Of a stretch of DNA of 23,806 bases, positions 1 through 8,883 are shown piece by piece. The notes beneath the pieces are model-generated. The model was not told the DNA's origin. It saw nothing but the letters and a program-made list of their open reading frames with translations, and searched no databases. The translations under genes were made by a program, and so were the position numbers. Position 1 is the first letter of the stretch; each line of letters begins with the position of its first letter. This DNA is from Burkholderiales bacterium (GTDB lineage: Bacteria; Pseudomonadota; Gammaproteobacteria; Burkholderiales; Burkholderiaceae_C), in assembly GCA_947372225.1 (NCBI GenBank), contig CANBSV010000035.1, forward strand, positions 1 through 23,806. The letters run 5' to 3'.

Positions 1-1106
1 CGTTCAATTTTTCGGCGGGGCCGGCGACTCTTCCTGCTGAGGTCCTTGAGCAAGCTGCAGCCGAGATGCTGGATTGGCGTGGCAGCGGTGTCAGCGTGAT
101 GGAGATGAGCCACCGCAGCCGCGAGTTCATCTCCATCTGCGATCAGGCCGAGCACGACCTGCGCGATTTGCTCTCGGTGCCCGAGCACTTCAAGATTCTG
201 TTCATGCAAGGCGGGGGGTTGGGGCAAAACGCCATCGTGCCGTTGAACCTGATCGCCCGGTCTTCCAGCCACACCGCGGATTTCGTGCTGACGGGATCGT
301 GGTCCGTCAAGACTCACGCCGAAGCGAGCCGCTACGGGCAAACGCATGTTGCCGCGTCGACCTTGGGCGCATGCCCTGCCCGCCTGCCGGAAACCGCCGG
401 CTGGGGCTTCAGCGCCAACCCGTCGTACGTGCACCTGTGCAGCAACGAAACGATTGACGGCATCGAGTTTCATGAACTTCCCGATCTGACGTCTTTGGGC
501 TGTGATGCGCCGTTGGTGATCGACTGCTCGTCGCACGTTGCCTCGCGGCCCGTCGACTGGAGCCGCATCGGCATCGCCTACGCGGGGGCTCAGAAGAACA
601 TCGGTCCGGCCGGGCTGACGCTGGTGTTCGTGCGCGAGGATTTGCTGGACCACGCCCTGCCGATCTGCCCGTCCGTTTTCAATTACCGAACCGTGGCCGA
701 TCACGGGTCGATGTTCAACACGCCACCCACCTACGCGATCTACATCGCGGGGCTGGTGTTCCAGTGGCTGAAGCGCCAGACCGAGGCAGCACTCAGCGGA
801 ATTGCCGCCATCGAGGCCCGCAACATCGCCAAGGCCAGGCTGCTGTACGAGTTCATCGACAGCTCGAGCTTTTACAGAAACGACGTGACTCCGGGTTGCC
901 GCTCGCGGATGAACATTCCGTTTTTCATGGCCGATGACGCCCTCAACGAGGCGTTCCTGAAGCAGGCCAGGGAGGCTGGTTTGCTTCAACTCAAAGGACA
1001 CAAGTCAGTCGGCGGACTGCGCGCCAGCCTTTACAACGCAATGCCGCTGGCGGGTGTGCAGGCTTTGGTGAACCACATGCAAGCGTTCGAGGCACAACAT
1101 GGCTGA
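1..1106 (+). CDS. serC: Phosphoserine aminotransferase, 5' end cut by window edge
   Basis: SerC is a PLP enzyme that converts 3-phosphohydroxypyruvate and glutamate to phosphoserine, in serine and pyridoxal phosphate synthesis. The reading frame is already open at base 3, where it reads NFSAGPATLP, the conserved SerC N-terminus, so only the start and a few codons lie outside the window. The visible part is 367 codons, close to the usual 360-370. The PLP lysine sits in GAQKNIGPAG (codon 594-596), at residue 198 counted from base 3, where the family has it. MSHRS and the GGGLGQ phosphate-side motif are also present. The internal ATG at 66 is not the start. The stop overlaps the pheA start by 8 bp, which suggests translational coupling in an amino acid operon. 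Confidence 0.97.
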   Translation, partial: FNFSAGPATLPAEVLEQAAAEMLDWRGSGVSVMEMSHRSREFISICDQAEHDLRDLLSVPEHFKILFMQGGGLGQNAIVPLNLIARSSSHTADFVLTGSWSVKTHAEASRYGQTHVAASTLGACPARLPETAGWGFSANPSYVHLCSNETIDGIEFHELPDLTSLGCDAPLVIDCSSHVASRPVDWSRIGIAYAGAQKNIGPAGLTLVFVREDLLDHALPICPSVFNYRTVADHGSMFNTPPTYAIYIAGLVFQWLKRQTEAALSGIAAIEARNIAKARLLYEFIDSSSFYRNDVTPGCRSRMNIPFFMADDALNEAFLKQAREAGLLQLKGHKSVGGLRASLYNAMPLAGVQALVNHMQAFEAQHG

Positions 1107-2205
1107 TTCAGCCCCCGCCACTCCCCCGGAACTGCTGGCGCTGCGCGAGCAGATCGACGCGCTCGATCGCGACTTGCTCGCACTGCTGAACCAGCGTGCA
1201 GCCGTGGCGCTGAAAGTCGGGGAGGTCAAGAAAAAAGAAGGCTCGGTGACTTTTCGGCCCGAGCGCGAAGCGCAGGTCATCGACGGGTTGAAGACCATCA
1301 ACGCAGGGCCGCTGTCGTCGGACAGCGTGGCACCGATCTGGCGCGAAATCATGTCGGCGTGTCGCTCACTTGAATCGCCCATGCGGGTGGCTTATCTGGG
1401 CCCGGCCGGCACGTTCAGTGAATCGGCGACGCTGGGGTTTTTCGGTTCATCCATCGTGCGCGTACCGTGCACCAGCCTGGACGAAGTGTTTCGGTGCACC
1501 ACCGCTGGTGCTGCAGACTTTGGCGTGGTGCCGGTCGAAAACTCGACCGAAGGCGTGATCGCACGGTCGCTCGACCTTCTGCTCACGTCTCCGCTGATCA
1601 TCGTCGGTGAGACCAGCCTGCTCGTGCGTCACAACCTGCTGCGTCGCGACAACTCGCTGGAGGAAATTGAAGCGGTGTGCGCCCACCCGCAGGCGCTGGC
1701 GCAATGCCAGGACTGGCTCAGCGCTCATCTTCCCCACGCCGAGCGACGTGGTGTTTTCAGCAACGCCGAGGGCGCGCGCCTGGCCAGCCTGGACGGGCGA
1801 CTGGCCGCCGTCGCGAGCGACCGCGCGAGTGCCGAATTTGGATTGCACGTGGTCGCCCCGGCCATTCAGGATGATGCGCACAACCGCACCCGGTTTGCGG
1901 TGGTCACGCACCCGCAGCGCCAACCAGCACCTCAAGCATCCGGCCATGACTGCACCAGCCTTGTGGTGTCGGTCGCCAACCGTCCCGGTGCGGTGCATGA
2001 CATGCTCGTGCCGCTCAAAACCCATGGCGTGTCGATGACCCGCTTCGAGTCCCGACCGGCACGATCGGGCCAGTGGGAGTACTACTTCTACATCGACCTT
2101 CAGGGCCACCCCAGCCAGCCACAAGTGGCAGCAGCGCTGGACGATCTTCGCGGGGTGTGCGCCTTCTTCAAGTTGCTTGGCAGCTATCCCATCGACGTTC
2201 ACTGA
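1099..2205 (+). CDS. pheA: Bifunctional chorismate mutase / prephenate dehydratase (P-protein)
   Basis: This enzyme converts chorismate to prephenate and then to phenylpyruvate in phenylalanine synthesis. The 368 residues have the usual P-protein order. An AroQ-type chorismate mutase domain covers about 10-93 (ALREQIDALDRDLLALLNQR). The prephenate dehydratase domain covers about 95-272 and begins at VAYLGPAGTFSE, with PVENSTEG at 145-152 and the catalytic TRF motif at 264-266. A C-terminal ACT domain covers about 285-365, with RPGAVHDML and ESRP (317-320), the elements that bind phenylalanine for feedback inhibition. The ATG lies inside the end of serC, and tyrA follows 5 bp after the stop. 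Many Burkholderiales carry hisC between pheA and tyrA; it is not here. Confidence 0.97.
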   Translation: MADSAPATPPELLALREQIDALDRDLLALLNQRAAVALKVGEVKKKEGSVTFRPEREAQVIDGLKTINAGPLSSDSVAPIWREIMSACRSLESPMRVAYLGPAGTFSESATLGFFGSSIVRVPCTSLDEVFRCTTAGAADFGVVPVENSTEGVIARSLDLLLTSPLIIVGETSLLVRHNLLRRDNSLEEIEAVCAHPQALAQCQDWLSAHLPHAERRGVFSNAEGARLASLDGRLAAVASDRASAEFGLHVVAPAIQDDAHNRTRFAVVTHPQRQPAPQASGHDCTSLVVSVANRPGAVHDMLVPLKTHGVSMTRFESRPARSGQWEYYFYIDLQGHPSQPQVAAALDDLRGVCAFFKLLGSYPIDVH

Positions 2206-2210
2206 CTGTG

Positions 2211-3098
2211 ATGTTCAAGCAACTAGGAGTGATTGGCTGCGGCCTGATGGGCGGCTCATTTGCACTGGCGCTGCGGCGCGCAGGGCTGGTCAAGCGCGTC
2301 GTGGGATACAGCAAATCGCCATCCACCACCGAGAGGGCTCGCCGCTTGGGGGTGATCGATCAGGCAGCCGAATCAGCGTTGCTGGCCGTTTCGGGCTCGG
2401 ACATCGTGCTTATGGCGGTGCCTGTGGCCGCCAGCGAAGCCACGTTTCGGGCCATGCTCCCGCTGATCGAACCGGGCGTCCTGCTGATGGACGTGGGCTC
2501 GACCAAGCGCGACGTGGTCGATGCAGCGGTTCGCACGCTCAAGGACCGCCTTCCGAACTTCGTTCCGGCGCACCCCATTGCGGGCAAGGAAGTGGCCGGC
2601 ATCGAGCACGCCGAGGCCACTCTTTATGAAGGCCAGCAGGTGATCCTCACCCCGCTGCCGCAAACCTCGCCGGAACTGATTCAAAGGGCCACCGATGTCT
2701 GGGCGTCGATCGGCTCGCAGGTGTTGCGCATGACGCCGGAAAACCACGACGCCGCGTTCGCGGCCGTCAGCCACTTGCCCCATTTGCTCGCCTTTGCCTA
2801 CGTCAACGGTGTGGCGAGGCAGCCTGCAGGCCCCGATTTCATGTCGCTGGCCGGTCCTGGATTCCGCGACTTCACCCGAATCGCAGCCGGTGATCCGGCC
2901 CTGTGGCGAGACGTCCTGGTGGCCAACCGCGACGAACTGACCAAGCAATTGCAGCACTTCCGTCAGGCGCTCGAAGCCATGGAGTACGTCATGAAAAGCG
3001 GCAACTCGGACGCACTGGAAGAACTGATCCGTGCGGCCTCGACCGCACGCGCAGGCTGGAGGCAGGCGGCCACCAAGGGCAATGCTGCGGACCGTTGA
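2211..3098 (+). CDS. tyrA: Prephenate dehydrogenase
   Basis: TyrA oxidatively decarboxylates prephenate to 4-hydroxyphenylpyruvate in tyrosine synthesis. The 295-residue protein opens with a Rossmann NAD(P)-binding loop, GVIGCGLMGGSF, with GCGLMG at 9-14. The family HPIAGKE motif (H121) and SHLPHLLAFA (187-196) are present, followed by a helical C-terminal domain with AGPGFRDFTRIA. I chose the ATG at 2211 because the Rossmann fold begins directly after it. The frame stays open upstream into pheA, but that extension is antiparallel noise from the neighbour. A GTG at 2208 is an equally placed alternative start. No clear Shine-Dalgarno is visible, so coupling to pheA 5 bp upstream is likely. There is no C-terminal ACT domain. 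Confidence 0.95.
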   Translation: MFKQLGVIGCGLMGGSFALALRRAGLVKRVVGYSKSPSTTERARRLGVIDQAAESALLAVSGSDIVLMAVPVAASEATFRAMLPLIEPGVLLMDVGSTKRDVVDAAVRTLKDRLPNFVPAHPIAGKEVAGIEHAEATLYEGQQVILTPLPQTSPELIQRATDVWASIGSQVLRMTPENHDAAFAAVSHLPHLLAFAYVNGVARQPAGPDFMSLAGPGFRDFTRIAAGDPALWRDVLVANRDELTKQLQHFRQALEAMEYVMKSGNSDALEELIRAASTARAGWRQAATKGNAADR

Positions 3099-3104
3099 GA
3101 TCCC

Positions 3105-5132
3105 ATGTACAGCACCGAATTTCTGGACCTTCCACCACTGCTGAGCGCCGCCGGGACGGTGCGCCTGCCAGGCTCCAAGAGCATTTCCAACCGCGTTTTG
3201 CTTCTGGCCGGGCTCAGCGAAGGCACCACGGTCATTCACGATCTGCTCGACTCCGACGACACGCAGGTCATGCTTGCTGCGTTGCGCGTGCTGGGTTGCC
3301 GCGTGGAGACGATCGACACTGAAACGGCCGTGGGCAGCCTGAGCATCACCGGGCTGGGCGGACGACTCGATGTGCTCGAGGCCGCGCTTTTTCTGGGCAA
3401 CGCCGGCACCGCCATGCGCCCATTGACCGCTGCGTTGGCCATGCTGGCCGCCACGCAAAACGGCTGTTTCGAATTGAGCGGCGTGGCTCGCATGCACGAG
3501 CGCCCCATCGGTGATCTGGTTGATGCACTGCGTCCGCTGGGCTGCCGCATCGATTACCTGGGGCAGCCCGGCTTTCCTCCCCTGAGACTCCTGCCGGGCA
3601 ACCAGCCGCTTGATTTGTCGGTGCCGATCCGCGTGCGCGGCGATGTGTCGAGCCAGTTCCTCACGGCGATGCTGCTCGCCTTGCCGCTGCTGACCGCCCA
3701 TCAACCGGCAGTGGTGGAGATCGATGGTGAACTCATCTCCAAGCCTTACATCGAGATCACGCTGAATCTGCTGTCACGCTTTGGCATCCGGGTGCAGCGC
3801 GACGGTTGGCAGCGTTTCGTGATCCCAAGCGGCAGCCGCTTTCAATCGCCGGGCACCATTCACGTCGAGGGCGATGCCTCGTCGGCGTCGTACTTCATCG
3901 CCCTGGGTGCCATCGCGGCAACCGACCGGCCAGTGCGCATCGAAGGTGTGGGCACGGACTCGATCCAGGGCGACCTGCGCTTCATCGAGGCGGCGCGTTC
4001 CATGGGTGCCGAGGTGTCGGGCGGCGCCGGTTGGATTGAGGTGCGTCGCGGGCGCTGGCCGCTGGCCGCCATTGACCTCAACTGCAACCACATCCCTGAC
4101 GCGGCCATGACGCTGGCGTTGATGGCGCTGTATGCCGACGGCACGACCCGCCTGAGCCACATCGCGAGCTGGCGCGTGAAGGAGACCGACCGCATTGCGG
4201 CGATGGCCACCGAACTGCGCAAACTCGGAGCGTCGGTCGTCGAAGGCTCAGACTTCATCGAGATCACGCCGCCCGCGGTGTGGAAAGCCGCCGCGATCCA
4301 TACCTACGACGACCACCGCATGGCGATGTGTTTCTCACTCGCAGCGTTCAACGCCCTGACGGGTCAAGCGTCAGCAGTGCCGGTTCGCATCCTCGATCCG
4401 AAGTGCGTGGGCAAGACCTTCCCGGAGTACTTCGAAACCTTCTTTTCAGTGGTTCAAACCCGGCCTGAATGGATCCCTGTGATCACCATCGACGGCCCCA
4501 CGGCCTCAGGCAAAGGCACGCTTGCAGGTGTGCTGTCCGACAAGCTGGGTTATCACGTGCTCGACTCGGGTGTGCTTTACCGGGCCACGGCGCTGGCCGC
4601 CATCGATGGACACGTTGACGTCGCTGACGAGACCGCGTTGGCCAATCTGGCGGCCAGCCTCGACCTGAGCTTCAAGTCAGGACAGGTTCGCCAAGCAGGC
4701 GTCGACGTCACCGCCCGTGTGCGTCTGGAAGACGTGGGCTTGGTGGCCTCGAAGATTTCCGCGTTGCCCCAGGTGCGGCAGGCGTTACTCACGCTGCAGT
4801 TGTCGTTTCGCCGGCTGCCAGGCCTGGTGGCCGACGGAAGGGACATGGGCACGGTGGTTTTTCCGGATTCGCAGCTCAAGATCTTCCTGACCGCCAGTGC
4901 GCAAGCACGGGCGCAAAGACGCTTTTCTCAGTTGGCCGCTGCCGGGCTTTCAACTACACTCGAGGGCTTGCTGGCTGATTTGCAAGAGCGTGATGCGCGG
5001 GACCAAAACCGTGCCGCTGCGCCCCTCAAACCAGCCGCAGACGCGCTGCTTCTAGACAACTCGACGATGTCCATCGGTGATTCAACCGAGACATTGCTGG
5101 ATGCCTGGGGTCGGCACGGTCCGTTTGCTTGA
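3105..5132 (+). CDS. aroA-cmk: Fused EPSP synthase / cytidylate kinase
   Basis: One uninterrupted 675-residue frame holds two enzymes. Residues 1 to about 446 are 3-phosphoshikimate 1-carboxyvinyltransferase of the shikimate pathway, with LPGSKSISNR (21-30), GNAGTAMRP (98-106), RVKETDR and a DDHRMAM motif. Residues about 458-672 are CMP kinase, with an adenylate-kinase-like P-loop GPTASGKGT (464-472) and the CMP-site VADGRDMGTVVFP. The joint is only about ten residues (TRPEWIP), with no stop or internal start that would make a separate cmk obvious. In most bacteria these are two adjacent genes; annotated fusions are known in some betaproteobacteria. The ATG is 6 bp after the tyrA stop. rpsA follows, as cmk-rpsA usually does. 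Confidence 0.96.
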   Translation: MYSTEFLDLPPLLSAAGTVRLPGSKSISNRVLLLAGLSEGTTVIHDLLDSDDTQVMLAALRVLGCRVETIDTETAVGSLSITGLGGRLDVLEAALFLGNAGTAMRPLTAALAMLAATQNGCFELSGVARMHERPIGDLVDALRPLGCRIDYLGQPGFPPLRLLPGNQPLDLSVPIRVRGDVSSQFLTAMLLALPLLTAHQPAVVEIDGELISKPYIEITLNLLSRFGIRVQRDGWQRFVIPSGSRFQSPGTIHVEGDASSASYFIALGAIAATDRPVRIEGVGTDSIQGDLRFIEAARSMGAEVSGGAGWIEVRRGRWPLAAIDLNCNHIPDAAMTLALMALYADGTTRLSHIASWRVKETDRIAAMATELRKLGASVVEGSDFIEITPPAVWKAAAIHTYDDHRMAMCFSLAAFNALTGQASAVPVRILDPKCVGKTFPEYFETFFSVVQTRPEWIPVITIDGPTASGKGTLAGVLSDKLGYHVLDSGVLYRATALAAIDGHVDVADETALANLAASLDLSFKSGQVRQAGVDVTARVRLEDVGLVASKISALPQVRQALLTLQLSFRRLPGLVADGRDMGTVVFPDSQLKIFLTASAQARAQRRFSQLAAAGLSTTLEGLLADLQERDARDQNRAAAPLKPAADALLLDNSTMSIGDSTETLLDAWGRHGPFA

Positions 5133-5162
5133 AGTTTCGCAGTCACAGTCAGCGCACTTCAA

Positions 5163-5258
5163 GCCCCGGACAGATCTGGCCCATCGCCCTCCCTTCGTGC
5201 CGTTCGAGGCACACCGGGGCGGTGGTTTTTGAAACTCAAACCCGCAGCCCACGGCTGC
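5163..5258 (+). promoter_or_regulatory. Structured leader upstream of rpsA
   Basis: The 141 bp between aroA-cmk and rpsA holds nested inverted repeats. GCCCCGG (5163-5169) pairs with CCGGGGC (5214-5220). Inside it, GTGCC (5197-5201) pairs with GGCAC (5208-5212). A third hairpin, GCAGCC-CAC-GGCTGC (5244-5258), ends 15 bp before the rpsA ATG. E. coli rpsA is autoregulated by S1 binding to a structured leader, so the same role is an inference here. No convincing -35/-10 pair was seen, although rpsA often has its own promoter in this interval. Confidence 0.5.
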
Positions 5259-5273
5259 ACCGGAAATACCTCC

Positions 5274-6992
5274 ATGTCACAAAACCAAACTGCCACCACC
5301 GAAGGCGCGGACTCTTTCGCCGCCATGTTCGAGGAATCGCTGTCGCGCTCTGAAATGCGCATGGGCGAAGTCATCACCGCTGAAGTGGTGCGTGTCGAAC
5401 ACAGCTTCGTGGTGGTCAACGCAGGCCTGAAGTCCGAAGCCTACGTGCCCATCGAAGAATTCAAGAACGATCACGGCGAACTCGAAGTCCAGGTCGGCGA
5501 CTTCGTGTCGGTCGCGATCGATGCCGTCGAAAACGGCTACGGCGACACCATCCTGTCGCGCGACAAGGCCAAGCGTCTGGCTTCGTGGCTGTCGCTCGAA
5601 ACCTCGCTGGAGTCGGGTGAGTTCGTCACCGGCACGGTCAATGGCAAGGTCAAGGGCGGCCTGACGGTGCTCGTCAACGGCATTCGCGCCTTCCTGCCGG
5701 GTTCGCTGCTTGACACCCGTCCGGTCAAGGACATGAGCCCGTTCGAGGGCAAGACCATGGAGTTCAAGGTCATCAAGCTCGACCGCAAGCGCAACAACGT
5801 CGTGTTGTCGCGCCGCGCTGTGGTCGAAGCCTCGATGGGCGAAGAACGCGCCAAGCTGCTGGGCACGCTGGCCGAAGGTTCCATCGTCAGCGGCGTGGTC
5901 AAGAACATCACCGAATACGGTGCGTTCGTTGACCTCGGCGGCATTGACGGTTTGCTGCACATCACCGACATGGCATGGCGCCGCGTGCGTCACCCGAGCG
6001 AAGTGGTGCAAGTCGGTCAGGAACTGCAAGCCAAGATCCTCAAGTTCGACGCAGAAAAGAACCGCGTTTCGCTGGGCATCAAGCAACTGGGCGATGACCC
6101 ATGGCATGGCGTGGCTCGCCGTTACCCGAACAGCACGCGTCTGTTCGGCAAGATCACCAACATCGCCGACTACGGCGCGTTTGTCGAAATCGAGCCCGGC
6201 ATCGAAGGCCTGGTGCACGTTTCGGAAATGGACTGGACCAACAAGAACATCGCTCCGGCCAAGCTCGTGGCGCTGGGCGACGAAGTCGAAGTCATGGTCC
6301 TCGAGATCGACGAAGACAAGCGCCGCATCAGCCTGGGCATGAAGCAGTGCAAGGCCAATCCCTGGGAAGAGTTCTCCTCCACCGTTCAGCGCGGTGACCG
6401 CGTCAAGGGCCCTGTCAAGTCGATCACCGACTTCGGCGTGTTCGTTGGCCTGGCGGCCGGCATCGACGGTCTGGTTCACCTGTCGGACCTGTCATGGCAC
6501 GAGCCAGGCGAAGCCGCAGTTCGCAACTACAAGAAGGGCCAAGACGTCGAAGCAATCGTTCTGGCAGTCGATGTCGAGCGCGAGCGCATTTCGTTGGGCA
6601 TCAAGCAACTCGACAGCGACCCGTTCACCACCTACACCTCGACCAATGACCGTGGCGCCATCGTCACCGGCCACGTCAAGACAGTGGATGCCCGCGGCGC
6701 TGAAGTGCAACTGGCCGACGACGTGACGGCCTACCTGCGCGCTTCTGAAATCAGCCGTGACCGCGTGGAAGATGCGCGCAACGTGCTCAAGGAAGGCGAC
6801 GAAGTCAACGCCCTGATCATCAACGTCGACCGCAAGACGCGTTCGATCCAGTTGTCGATCAAGGCCAAGGACAACGCCGACAACCAAGAAGCCATGCAGC
6901 GCCTGTCGCAGTCGAGCGAGCGTGAAAGCGCTGGCACCACGAGCTTGGGTGCCCTGTTGCGCGCCAAGCTGGACAACCAGGGCAACACCTGA
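5274..6992 (+). CDS. rpsA: 30S ribosomal protein S1
   Basis: S1 unfolds and docks mRNA on the 30S subunit. The 572-residue protein contains six S1 (OB-fold) repeats at roughly 29-98, 115-181, 202-270, 287-357, 374-444 and 461-530. The central copies carry the typical ITEYGAFVDLGGIDGLLHIT and IADYGAFVEIEPGIEGLVHV patterns. The start MSQNQTATTEG is about a dozen residues longer than E. coli S1, whose N-terminus aligns with SFAAMFEESL. I prefer the ATG at 5274 over the upstream in-frame ATG at 5229 because the leader hairpins would fall inside the longer form. ihfB follows immediately, a conserved proteobacterial order. Confidence 0.97.
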   Translation: MSQNQTATTEGADSFAAMFEESLSRSEMRMGEVITAEVVRVEHSFVVVNAGLKSEAYVPIEEFKNDHGELEVQVGDFVSVAIDAVENGYGDTILSRDKAKRLASWLSLETSLESGEFVTGTVNGKVKGGLTVLVNGIRAFLPGSLLDTRPVKDMSPFEGKTMEFKVIKLDRKRNNVVLSRRAVVEASMGEERAKLLGTLAEGSIVSGVVKNITEYGAFVDLGGIDGLLHITDMAWRRVRHPSEVVQVGQELQAKILKFDAEKNRVSLGIKQLGDDPWHGVARRYPNSTRLFGKITNIADYGAFVEIEPGIEGLVHVSEMDWTNKNIAPAKLVALGDEVEVMVLEIDEDKRRISLGMKQCKANPWEEFSSTVQRGDRVKGPVKSITDFGVFVGLAAGIDGLVHLSDLSWHEPGEAAVRNYKKGQDVEAIVLAVDVERERISLGIKQLDSDPFTTYTSTNDRGAIVTGHVKTVDARGAEVQLADDVTAYLRASEISRDRVEDARNVLKEGDEVNALIINVDRKTRSIQLSIKAKDNADNQEAMQRLSQSSERESAGTTSLGALLRAKLDNQGNT

Positions 6993-7035
6993 GTTCCAGC
7001 AGGTGCCGACCGCCATGGACGGAACCAAAGAGGGA

Positions 7036-7365
7036 ATGACCCGCTCGGATCTCGTGGGTCAGCTTGCAGAGCAGTTCGACAAGCTGACCCACCGCGACAC
7101 GGAGTTCGCGGTCAAGACCATCGTCGATGCGATGTCCGACGCACTCGCGCGCGGTCACCGCATCGAAATCCGTGGCTTTGGCAGTTTCTCGATCAACCGC
7201 CGCCCACCCCGGGTGGGGCGCAATCCGCGTTCTGGCGAGCAAGTGGTGGTGCCAGAAAAACTGGTCCCTCACTTCAAGCCCGGCAAGGCTCTGCGCGAGG
7301 CGGTCGATTCCCACCTCCCTGCCGATGAGGCCGTACTGGATGTCACAGGGCGATCTGCGTCCTGA
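7036..7365 (+). CDS. ihfB: Integration host factor subunit beta
   Basis: IHF beta pairs with IHF alpha to bend DNA in recombination, replication and promoter architecture. The protein starts MTRSDLVGQLAEQF and contains GHRIEIRGFGSFSINRR followed by PPRVGRNPRSGE, the DNA-inserting arm with its conserved proline, then HFKPGKALRE. It is 109 residues, slightly longer than usual (about 94-100) because of a tail after the arm. An in-frame ATG at 7015 would add seven residues. I prefer 7036 because family members start MTRSDL or similar, although the purine-rich AGAGGGA lies unusually close to it. The gene is 43 bp after rpsA. IHF is also a common host factor for phage and island integration. Confidence 0.95.
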   Translation: MTRSDLVGQLAEQFDKLTHRDTEFAVKTIVDAMSDALARGHRIEIRGFGSFSINRRPPRVGRNPRSGEQVVVPEKLVPHFKPGKALREAVDSHLPADEAVLDVTGRSAS

Positions 7366-7419
7366 GATGGGCTCGCTGGCATTCGGGTGTCTTGACCCGA
7401 TGGACCTTGCGGGGTTTCC

Positions 7420-7728
7420 ATGCGCGTGATCAGCTGGATATTCCGCGCCTTCATCTTCTTCGCGCTGTTCGCGTTTGCGCTGAACAACCAGCACGAAGGC
7501 AGCGTTCGCTGGTTCTTCGGCTACCGCTGGTCCGCCCCCATGGTCTTCATCGTGCTCGCCGCCTTTGGCCTGGGTTGCGGCTTTGGTGTGCTCGCCATGG
7601 TGCCCAGTTGGTGGCGGCACCGACGCGTGGCCAAACGCATGCCTTCGGCGCCGGTCGAAGCCGAGAGCCCCGTGGGTGTGAAGGGCTCCCCTTATGTGCC
7701 GGAGCATCCTCCCCGTGATGGACTTTGA
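7420..7728 (+). CDS. lapA: LPS assembly protein A, DUF1049 membrane protein
   Basis: This 102-residue inner-membrane protein has two hydrophobic helices, about 4-21 (WIFRAFIFFALFAFAL) and 41-61 (MVFIVLAAFGLGCGFGVLA). They are joined by the short loop typical of the LapA/DUF1049 family, and a basic cytoplasmic tail (RHRRVAKRM) follows. In E. coli LapA works with LapB to tune LpxC turnover and so LPS synthesis. The stop overlaps lapB by 11 bp, and the gene order ihfB-lapA-lapB is conserved in betaproteobacteria. The start is the first ATG of the frame. Confidence 0.9.
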   Translation: MRVISWIFRAFIFFALFAFALNNQHEGSVRWFFGYRWSAPMVFIVLAAFGLGCGFGVLAMVPSWWRHRRVAKRMPSAPVEAESPVGVKGSPYVPEHPPRDGL

Positions 7729-8875
7729 CATTCAATGGTTGCTGCTGGGCCTGCCCATCGCCTTTGCCTTGGGGTGGCTGGCTTCCCGCCTGGACCTGCG
7801 CCAACTCAAGGGCGACCAGCGCGAGACACCGAAAGCCTATTTCAAGGGTCTCAACCTCCTGCTCAACGAGCAGCACGACAAGGCCATCGACGCCTTCATC
7901 GAAGCCGTACAGCAAGACCCGGACACCAGTGACCTGCACTTCGCCCTAGGCAGTCTGTTTCGTCGCCGTGGTGAATATGAACGCGCAGTTCGGGTGCATC
8001 AGCATCTGCTCAGCCGTGCCGATCTGCCGGCTGCCGAGCGTGAGCGTGCCCAGCACGCCTTGGCGCAGGATTTCATGCGTGCCGGTCTGTTCGACAGGGC
8101 TGAATCCGCGTTGCATGCGCTAGAGGGCACCGCCTACGACACCGATGCGCGGCTGTCACTGCTGACACTGCACGAGCGTTCACGCGATTGGCGCGGCGCG
8201 GTGGACGATGCACTCAAGCTCGAGCGCGGGAGCACCGGCTCATACGCATCGCGCATTGCCCACTATTGGTGTGAACTGGCGCTTGAAGCCGATGCCAAGC
8301 AACAGCCTGACGACGCCGACAGCGCACTCAAGCGCGCCCGTGACGCTTCGCCGCAATCTGTGCGCCCGCTGGTGATGGCCGGGCGGCGACTGGTGCGCTC
8401 GGGCCGCCACGCCGAAGCCTTGGCCGCTTGGGATGAACTGCTGCTGGCCCACCCGATCAGCTTCAACCTGATCGCCGGCGACTATGCGCAAAGCGCGATC
8501 GCCAGTGGCGCTCAAGATGCGGCCAGACTGAAGCTGCTCGCGCTGCATCACAAGAACCCGAGCATCGACCTCCTGAACGCCATCGGCCTGCTCGACAAGG
8601 ATGTGGCTTCACGGCTCGATCGTTCGCGCACCCAGTTATCGCTGCTGCCCACGCTGTCGTCGGCTCAGGCGGTGCTGCGTGAACACGAGACATCGGCCAC
8701 CGCGTTGCTGCCCGCCGACATCGAGGCACTGAACCTGGTGATCGGCCGGGCCGCGAAGGCGGGCCAGCGCTACCGCTGCGCGGCCTGCGGCTTCGAGGCG
8801 CAAACGCATTACTGGCAATGCCCGGGTTGTCTGGGCTGGGACACCTACCCGGCCCAACGCGTCGAAGAGCTGTGA
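7718..8875 (+). CDS. lapB: LPS assembly protein B, TPR protein with rubredoxin-like zinc site
   Basis: LapB (YciM) is an inner-membrane-anchored TPR adaptor that presents LpxC to FtsH, coupling LPS synthesis to demand. The 385-residue product begins MDFDIQWLLLGLPIAFALGW, a single N-terminal membrane anchor. Helical TPR repeats cover about 45-320. It ends with a metal-binding knuckle of cysteines C354, C357, C368 and C371 (CAACGF and CPGCLGW). I chose the ATG at 7718 over the in-frame 7694 start because the membrane helix begins right after it. It overlaps lapA and is followed 8 bp later by msbA, so LPS control and lipid A export are physically linked. Confidence 0.95.
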   Translation: MDFDIQWLLLGLPIAFALGWLASRLDLRQLKGDQRETPKAYFKGLNLLLNEQHDKAIDAFIEAVQQDPDTSDLHFALGSLFRRRGEYERAVRVHQHLLSRADLPAAERERAQHALAQDFMRAGLFDRAESALHALEGTAYDTDARLSLLTLHERSRDWRGAVDDALKLERGSTGSYASRIAHYWCELALEADAKQQPDDADSALKRARDASPQSVRPLVMAGRRLVRSGRHAEALAAWDELLLAHPISFNLIAGDYAQSAIASGAQDAARLKLLALHHKNPSIDLLNAIGLLDKDVASRLDRSRTQLSLLPTLSSAQAVLREHETSATALLPADIEALNLVIGRAAKAGQRYRCAACGFEAQTHYWQCPGCLGWDTYPAQRVEEL

Positions 8876-8883
8876 ACCCCCGC

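Noticed and set aside
2373..3704. 443-codon minus-strand open frame across tyrA and aroA
   Set aside because: It is a GC-rich antisense shadow. The + strand frames show clear TyrA and AroA motifs, and the antisense product has no recognisable domain.
5277..6479. 400-codon minus-strand frame opposite rpsA
   Set aside because: It is the mirror of the repetitive S1 coding sequence, rich in His, Asp and Val with no domain. rpsA is certain.
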